A DNA stretch of 64,000 nt from Vulcanisaeta sp. JCM 16161. GTDB taxonomy: Archaea > Thermoproteota > Thermoprotei > Thermoproteales > Thermocladiaceae. The notes under the pieces were generated by a model. It was not told where the DNA came from, did not search any database, and saw only the letters and a program-made list of their open reading frames with translations. The stretch lies in assembly GCF_001316285.1 (NCBI RefSeq), contig NZ_BBDO01000003.1, positions 186,001-250,000 of the forward strand, written 5' to 3'. Below, one piece after another: positions 57,833-64,000 of the stretch (the first letter of the stretch is position 1; every line of letters begins with the position of its first letter). The translations under genes were made by a program, and so were the position numbers.

Positions 57833-58141
57833 ATGCGGTACCAACCGTTAAGCATTAAGCCAACACACCTCTGCGAAATTTGTGAGGAGAGGCCCGCGGT
57901 TATTAGGTGCCGTATCTGCGGTAGGTACGTGTGCATTGACGACTTCGATTACTCAATGAACGTGTGCAGGGCCTGCTCGGCAACCCTGTGCCAGGTATGC
58001 CACTCAAGGCTTGCAGTTGGGCATTGCGCCAGGTGTGGTAGGCTGGTTTGTAGGAGGGATAGTGTTAGGGTTGGGCTTAGTAGGTACTGCGTTGATTGCG
58101 CCAGGGAGTTGGGCTTGATTAATGAGGTTAAGAATAAATAA
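57833..58141 (+). CDS. Multi-zinc-binding (B-box/zinc-ribbon-like) protein
   Basis: 102 residues with repeated cysteine pairs: CEIC, CRIC, CIDDFD, CRAC, CQVC, CARC, CRRD and CVDC, enough for three or four zinc sites of the cross-brace type. No enzyme part. It follows the HTH-CBS gene by ten bases and is likely in the same operon. Confidence 0.7.
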   Translation: MRYQPLSIKPTHLCEICEERPAVIRCRICGRYVCIDDFDYSMNVCRACSATLCQVCHSRLAVGHCARCGRLVCRRDSVRVGLSRYCVDCARELGLINEVKNK

Positions 58142-58165
58142 GAGGTTCACGCATTGGTTAGGTTG

Positions 58166-58342
58166 ATGAGCGAGAATAAGCCGGGTGAGGGTAAGCCTGC
58201 GAGGAAGCTCTTGATACCAAGCTTCCTAACGCCAAGCGGAATTAAGCCGGAGGAGAAGAGGGAGAGGCGTGAGAGGAGGTTGAGGATTAGGCGTAGGACG
58301 GATGTTGATGAGGGTAAGGCCAAGATGAACCTGAGACCATGA
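58166..58342 (+). CDS. Small basic protein before endA
   Basis: 58 residues from ATG 58166, lysine/arginine-rich (PEEKRERRERRLRIRRR). No family recognised. Its stop overlaps the ATG of the next gene (ccATGAag), so it is probably translated with the endonuclease and may bind RNA. Confidence 0.5.
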   Translation: MSENKPGEGKPARKLLIPSFLTPSGIKPEEKRERRERRLRIRRRTDVDEGKAKMNLRP

Positions 58343-59144
58343 AGGAGTTAGAGATTAGGGATAGGGTTGAGGTGGTGCTTGTTGGTGGTGGTTCCAGGGA
58401 AAGGAAGTACGTGTTCGCTGTAATACCCAGCGAGGACGTGCCTAGGAACGAGGTTTGGTGCAATGAGGAGGAGATGAGGAGGCTGGGCGTTGCGGATAAT
58501 AGCATCGCAACCGTCAGAGCCCGAGGGAGTGAGAGGCAGCGATCATGTTTATGGGGTTTGGTTTTTAATAACTGTGGTGCATCCAATGGCGTGTTCAGGG
58601 GTTACCTAATAGGCGGTGCGGTGGTTGTTACGGACATTACCGAGGCCAGGAGACTTTATTCAATGGGCTTCTTCGGGAAGTTCGTTAATGAGGACAAGGT
58701 TAAACTCAGCGAGGTTAACAACGTCAACTCACCACTCCAGTTATCCATCATAGAGGCCCTATACCTGGTGGATAAGGGTATCCTGGAGGTCCTTGATAAT
58801 GATGGTAATAGGCTAACGAGGGATGACCTAGTTAGGGTTGGGAGAAGTACCGTGAATAACTTCGACCAGGTATACACCATCTATAGGGAGTTGAGGGATG
58901 GAGCTTTGTTGTCAAGAGCGGGCTTAAGTTTGGCTCATTATTCGCGGTTTACGAGAGGGGGCCAGGCATTGACCACGCACCAGTCCTGCTACACTTTATC
59001 GAGCCTAGGAGGGCCGTGAGTGCCCTGGACATTACGAGGGCGGCGAGACTTAGCCACAGCGTGAATAAGAGGTTTGTCCTGGCAACGCAGAGTGAGGCTG
59101 ATGGTAAGATTCACTACATAGCCTTTGAATGGTGGAGAGCCTAG
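58339..59144 (+). CDS. endA: tRNA-intron splicing endonuclease subunit
   Basis: Repaired product of about 268 residues. The N-terminal part has the family segment GVFRGYLIGGAVVVTD...ARRLYSMGFFGKF. One base near 58915 opens the catalytic part: FAVYERGPGIDHAPVLLHF with Tyr and His, and LSHSVNKRFVLAT with the Lys, giving a complete Y-H-K triad. It cuts bulge-helix-bulge RNA; substrates in this window include the tRNA-Pro intron and the two rRNA stems. Crenarchaeal enzymes are heterotetramers, so a second subunit should exist elsewhere. Confidence 0.85.
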
Positions 59145-59244
59145 TAATTTTCTTGTTTATTCCCCAGTGTTTATTGATTACTTTTGTATATTCAATGATA
59201 TACTTATTAAGTCTTAATTAAGTAATGCGTTGATTAGCGAATTA

Positions 59245-59748
59245 ATGGGCTCTCAGGAGGATGTTAGGTCCGCAGGTACTCTTGGCCTCGTCGGCTCGAT
59301 ACTCATGTTAATACCCTACGTGAGCATAATAGGCGACATACTAGTGCTAATAGCGCTGAATAAGTTGTCCAGGGCCTATGGGAATAACGCGATTTGGAAT
59401 AACGCCCTCTACGCGTTAATAACTGCGATAGTCGGTGGTGTAGTACTGGCGTTCATACTGGCGGGTACTGCTTACCTATCGCTCATTTACATGGGTCCAG
59501 GCGCGCTGAGTAAGGCGGGTGTGGCCATGGCATTCTTCGTGGCCTTCTACATAATCATATTAATAAGTGGTTTCTTCCTGAGGAATGCCTATAATGAATT
59601 GAGTAGGTCAAGCGGCGTGAGTGATTTTGGGAGTGCGGCTAGGTGGTACTGGCTTGGTGCATTACTAACGATAATAATCGTCGGGTTAATACTCTACATA
59701 GTTGCCGATATATACGCAATACTCGGCTATAGTAAGTTGAGGGGTTAG
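59245..59748 (+). CDS. DUF996-family membrane protein
   Basis: 168 residues from ATG 59245 (an in-frame upstream start lies at 59230). Four to five helices with the DUF996 pattern: GLVGSILMLIPYVSIIGDILVLIALNKLS, then YLSLIYMG..., FYIIILISGFFLRNAYNELS. Found in many archaea, function unknown. Converges on the thermopsin gene with a 4-nt overlap. Confidence 0.75.
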   Translation: MGSQEDVRSAGTLGLVGSILMLIPYVSIIGDILVLIALNKLSRAYGNNAIWNNALYALITAIVGGVVLAFILAGTAYLSLIYMGPGALSKAGVAMAFFVAFYIIILISGFFLRNAYNELSRSSGVSDFGSAARWYWLGALLTIIIVGLILYIVADIYAILGYSKLRG

Positions 59749-61927
59749 CGCCGCCGTATTAACCGCATAACCGCCAATGCGGCAATTAGGATTATGGCGG
59801 TTACAAGCGCAATTCCGTAGTAACCAATTACGGGGGCCTCAATCATGCAACCCGTGCCAATTGGTATTAGTAATTCCTGGGTCACTCCATAGGCGTTCGT
59901 CACACCAATCAATTCCTGACCACCGCACTTAATAACGACTTGGGTGAAGGGCTCGGGCAGGCCCAGGGCGTCTCTAACGTTGAATTCCCTGTACTCGGCA
60001 TTGAGCACTGCTGTGCCGTTCACACCGCTTATTATCAACGGGGTCCTCAACTCATAGGTGATTCCATTAATGCTCACGTTGGTTACCCCCTCACCATACC
60101 TAACCCACCCCAGGTATGTCGTGCCGACGTAAGCCCCATTAATGTGTATAGGGTTAACGAGGTGTTGTACTCCCTGATCCAATTAATGGTTACGGTCACG
60201 GGCATGTCCATGAGCAGTACCAGCGTATTACTCACAATAGTGTAGTGCGTCGCGTTTGTGGTGAAGCCGGCGAATACAAGCCTTGTCTCGTTGCCTAGGT
60301 AAACAATTGTTTAGGTACAGTAATATTGACTATACTATCCCATTATACCAGCCGCTCATGTTCGTGAGTTGGTTTGACGCGTCGACTATGCTTAACCTGT
60401 AATATTTAGTCCATAGGTAATTAACTACGTATGATTGATTCATCACCAGCATTAACTCCGTGAAATTGACGTACTCATTATTAATAAGTAGACCGGCTAA
60501 CCTAAGTAGCGTGTTATTCCCTAGGTAAACATCCCGTGGGGTCGTTACGAACACCCTAGAATTAACGGGTAATGGCAACTCAATGGAGGTTATGCTTTGA
60601 TTATTGAGTAGGTAGTCATTGAGTATTAGGAATGCCAGGTAATCAGCATTGGTTAAGGGGCCAACATACTCACTACCAATTGTTACACCCACGGTACCTG
60701 GTGATATGGCGTAGGCCCTGGCGTTAACCACGGTCTCACCCGTGTCACTACCCATGCTCCAGGCACTCGGCACTGGCAATAAACCACCACCGGGCCCCCT
60801 ATAGTAAAGTGATAGGACAGCATTTAGTTCATTAGCCCTCACCATCGCGCCACACCCCGGGCCTCCAATCACGAACTCAGCATCAATTAGGTAACCCAGT
60901 GGTGAGTATTCGGAGCCATTCACGACTAGGTATGGGCCCATGATGGGGTCATTAGGAACGTAACATTATCAACAAGCGCATTAATGCCACCCATAGAGTA
61001 GCCAATGAGTACCTGGGGGTAGCCATTAACGGTCCTATTCGTAGTAATCGTTAGGTTAACCGCCAGGGGCATTTCGTAGGGCGTCCAGTTACCCATGAAT
61101 GCGTAGACCTCGTTATTCACCACCGAGCCATGCCCAATAATGAGCAGTGGATTCATAGTCAAGTTCGTACTACTCATATTCCATACATTCACTAACGGGG
61201 CCATCAAATCGTAGGTGGGGTTGATAATTAGGACGTTTTGAACCCAGTAATACTGGGTTTGGTTGTTAATTGTCATCTCGAGCACGGCATTTAACTGCAG
61301 GGAGAACGAGCCAGGCGGTAGTGAGGAGCAGTTGGTTAGCGGCTGGAAACTGGCGCTCAATATCCTGGCCTCACCAAGGAATTCACTTGTTGTGTATGAG
61401 TACGGTATATAACCGACCTGCGAAGGCATTAATCCATAATCAACAACGCCAATTGGCGCATTCACAATTGGTGTTGGGTAGCCGTGCGTCGTCACGAGCA
61501 TTACCTGGGCTATTAATGAACCATTATTAATAACGACGATGTAGTACTCACCACCGGGTAACTCGATTGTTGCATTGAGTGCCTGCCCATAGTACGCAAA
61601 TAATGGTTTAACAGTGGCCCCGGTTTTTAATTCGCTGAGCCCCTGGCTACTCAGTACCAGTGTTAATACGTTCGTATTAGACGCTAGATAAAGCCCCAAT
61701 GGACCAGGGCCATAGATGCTGACCGAGTAATACGTGCCTGGGGCTATGGTCATTATGTAGGTTCCGGAGCCGATCACGTGGTTGTAGATAACTGCGTAAT
61801 TGATAGGGTATGTATAGACCCCGTAATTATTGATTAATGGGTTGACCTGCTGATACGCGGTACTATTGGGCATTGCCACGAGTATTGCCAGTAATATCAA
61901 TGGGTTAAACACAGTGTGGCTAATCAA
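59745..61927 (-). CDS. Thermopsin-family acid protease, membrane-anchored
   Basis: Repaired product of about 728 residues. A signal peptide (NPLILLAILVAMPNSTAYQ) and conserved thermopsin parts (APIGVVDYGL...IPYSYTTSEFLGEARILS, LQLNAVLEMTINNQTQYYWVQNVLII) are clear. It is rich in N-x-S/T sites. The C-terminus ends in a helix plus arginines (YYGIALVTAIILIAALAVMRLIRRR), a membrane anchor facing out. Breaks near 60935, 60335 and 60175. The family (peptidase A5) digests protein at low pH and high temperature, which suggests an acidic habitat. Confidence 0.85.
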
Positions 61928-61996
61928 TTTAGTGCCTTAAAAGGATGATTAATCAAGCGAAATAATTTATTAGGGCAAGTAAAATGGCATGCCCAA

Positions 61997-63139
61997 ATGG
62001 AATTAAGCAATAAACTTGCATTGATAGGCGCCATACGAGCGCTGGGCGGTTCGTTATTGTGGTCGTTCACGGGATTCGCCCTATACCAATACTACAAACT
62101 ACCCCTCACCCTGGTCTCGCTATTCTACATAGCCCAAGCCGTGGTTAGTTCCATAGCATTCATGGTGGGTGGTTACCTGGCAGACTTTATAGGAAGAGTA
62201 CGGACTATGGCCGTGTCGTCCGTAGTATCGTCAATTGCCCTAATAATTGCTTACATAATCAATAAACCCCTTATCGTGGTCGTCATGGTGCTCATACAAT
62301 CCTTCTTTAACAACGCCTACGGAGTGGCTAACACATCAATCGTTGGGGACTACGCAAGAGAATTCACGTCGTTAGTGAAGTACTTCAGTAGGCTTAGGGT
62401 GGGAATTAACGCTGGTTGGGCCGTTGGACCCGCCATCGGCGGCTTACTATATGAGGTCTACGGCTTCAGACTCCTAATGCTTCTGGGATCATTAATTCCA
62501 TTGGCTGCACTACCGTTATTAATGACTCTGCCCGAGCCCGGTTATACCATTGAGGCTGGATTGACGTTCCACGTAAATAGGGCGTTCGCACTATTTTTAA
62601 TACCGTCCTTCCTAACATTCCTCGTAATGGGGCAATTAGGCTTCCCATTGCTCACTTATTATAATGCACATGATGACCTAACTACATTTCAGGTTGGCCT
62701 TTTATACATGGAGAATGGTTTGCTGGTTGTCTTCCTTCAGGACCTAATTGGTAGGTACTTGAGGAGGCCAGGCTTAATCTCGATGGGTATGCTTCTTTAC
62801 GGCATTAGTTACTTGGCTGTGGCCTTTGTACCAAGCTTTCCATGGGCTGTTGTGGACATGTTCTTCATAACTATGGCCGAGATGGTCGTGTCACCACTGT
62901 CGCAGAGTATAGCCAATGCCTTGGCCGACCCAAAGACCAGGGGTAGGTACATGGGTCTCTACAGTCTCGTGACTGGCCTTGGCAGGACGATGGCCTCATC
63001 AATCTCAAGCATACTAATGCCACTAGCCCTAGAGCAGCCCCTAATACTTTGGGGTTTCGTTTTTGCGATTGCCTTATCTTCGTCGGCCCTGTACACGGCA
63101 TTTGTCAGGGATGTGGCCATAGTATCCAGGAGAGCGTAA
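61997..63139 (+). CDS. MFS transporter
   Basis: 380 intact residues with 11-12 helices. The loop GGYLADFIGRVRTMA is the MFS signature, and FSRLRVGINAGWAVGPAIGGLLYEVYG is typical of the drug-efflux-like group (helix 5, motif C-like). No substrate can be inferred. Confidence 0.85.
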   Translation: MELSNKLALIGAIRALGGSLLWSFTGFALYQYYKLPLTLVSLFYIAQAVVSSIAFMVGGYLADFIGRVRTMAVSSVVSSIALIIAYIINKPLIVVVMVLIQSFFNNAYGVANTSIVGDYAREFTSLVKYFSRLRVGINAGWAVGPAIGGLLYEVYGFRLLMLLGSLIPLAALPLLMTLPEPGYTIEAGLTFHVNRAFALFLIPSFLTFLVMGQLGFPLLTYYNAHDDLTTFQVGLLYMENGLLVVFLQDLIGRYLRRPGLISMGMLLYGISYLAVAFVPSFPWAVVDMFFITMAEMVVSPLSQSIANALADPKTRGRYMGLYSLVTGLGRTMASSISSILMPLALEQPLILWGFVFAIALSSSALYTAFVRDVAIVSRRA

Positions 63140-63161
63140 TACTCATTAATTGCCCTAGGTC

Positions 63162-64000
63162 ATGCACCGTGTGGGTGGGCGGTTGAGGTTATGGCCTGGC
63201 GCTTACATAATTGGTGCCGCCGCACTGTGGTCAACAATAGGTGTCGCTGGCGTGTACAGTGCCAACCCAATAATGCTGGCCCTGTTTAGGTCCGTGGTCG
63301 CAACAATAGCGGCGCTACCGGTGAGTAGGTCGTTAAGTAGGTCATCAATAATAGCGGGCATAGCGCTGGGTGGGTTATTCGCAGCCTACCCAATAGCTGC
63401 CGTACTGGCTGGTGTGGGATTAGCGGCCTTCCTACTCTACACGGCTCCGCTGTGGACGACACTCATAGCGTTAGTCCTCGGTGAGAGGCCGAGCCTAGGG
63501 GCGTGTTTGGCGTTTCGCTGGTCATACTTGCGATAGTGCTCATCGGCATTCAGACGGTTAGGGGTTTTGTGAATCCCTGGCGTTGCCCTGGGCATAATTT
63601 CCGGTATTTCTTACGGCTCATACATAGCGGTGGCTAGGTACTACGCGAAGGGTGGTAGTGAGGTTGAGGTTTCCTGGGGCGCAATACCCTACACATTGAT
63701 AGTCACGGCGCCCACAGCTATCGTATACTCGGTCATTACGAATTCCTGGAGACCAATAATTAGGCCGGCCCTATGGGGTGTCTACCTGGGCGTAGTGGCC
63801 ACTGTAATACCCTATAGGCTCTTTGCAATGGGTGTGTCTAGGATAAGGGCTTCGACGGCCTCGGTCATAGCCACCGTGGAGCCTGTGCTGGCCGCCATAT
63901 GGGGCTTCCTACTCTTTAGGCAGGTGCCCACGGCATTAACGCTGGTGGCCTACGCCCTAATAATAGTGGCATCGATAATAGTGTCCTTTGAGGAAAGCCA
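63162..64000 (+). CDS. DMT-superfamily (EamA) transporter, 3' partial
   Basis: Repaired reading into the right edge. IIGAAALWSTIGVAGVYSANPIMLALFRSVVATIAALP is the first EamA repeat; after breaks near 63515 and 63580 the second repeat starts at GIISGISYGSYIAVARYYAKGG and VATVIPYRLFAMGVSRIRASTASVIATVEPVLAAIWGFLLF ends it. Ten-helix metabolite exporter/importer, substrate unknown. Confidence 0.8.

Overview
The window looks like chromosome of a hyperthermophilic, probably acidophilic crenarchaeon of the Thermoproteales, most like the Vulcanisaeta/Caldivirga group (inference). Reasons: a linked 16S-23S rRNA operon with no tRNA in the spacer and bulge-helix-bulge processing stems; a tRNA with an intron next to the anticodon; archaeal-type PEP carboxylase, Rpo7, aIF1, HerA-Mre11-Rad50 and Lhr; a thermopsin-family acid protease; a CydA-CydA' type bd oxidase; and many genes whose start codon lies about 26-27 nt after a TATA-like box (leaderless transcripts). 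Most protein genes are broken by single-base frame breaks. Nearly all of those checked are repaired by adding one base, usually a G or C in a short run, so I treat them as sequencing or consensus errors and give repaired gene spans.

Layout. 1-6.2 kb: glutamate synthase modules (left one cut by the window edge), prephenate dehydratase, PEP carboxylase. 6.3 kb: tRNA-Pro(CGG) with intron. 6.6-15.5 kb: accessory island with two archaeal-type ATPases, each preceded by a pair of palindromes exactly 17 bp apart, a MNT-HEPN toxin-antitoxin pair, two EVE/PUA-like proteins, a PLD-type nuclease, an MFS transporter and decayed coding sequence. 15.6-20.2 kb: cydA-cydA' quinol oxidase and a Tat-exported beta-helix protein. 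20.2-27.9 kb: a nuclease-like coiled-coil protein, then a pilus/secretion locus (pilin, TadC-like protein, TadA-like ATPase, three ParA/MinD ATPases, coiled-coil partner, small polytopic membrane protein). 28-30.9 kb: Lhr helicase. 30.9-35.7 kb: rRNA operon. 35.8-38.7 kb: MTAP, unknown gene, aIF1, unknown gene, Rpo7. 38.8-49.1 kb: ABC exporter, methyltransferase, PIN toxin fused to an antitoxin-like domain plus a second antitoxin copy, third ATPase, aspartyl protease, ClC channel, YhfC-like membrane protease, Na+/H+ antiporter, ADP-forming acyl-CoA synthetase. 49.1-55.6 kb: exported protein, then rad50-mre11-herA on the minus strand. 55.7-59.1 kb: a threonine-synthase-like protein lacking the PLP lysine and carrying a winged helix, an HTH-CBS regulator, a zinc-finger protein, a small basic protein and a tRNA-splicing endonuclease. 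59.2-64 kb: DUF996 protein, thermopsin, MFS and DMT transporters.

Connections. The splicing endonuclease at 58.3 kb is the enzyme expected to cut the tRNA-Pro intron and both rRNA processing stems in this window. HerA, Mre11 and Rad50 form one DNA-end-processing operon. The 21-28 kb genes look like one surface-appendage machine with an unusual number of ParA-type ATPases.
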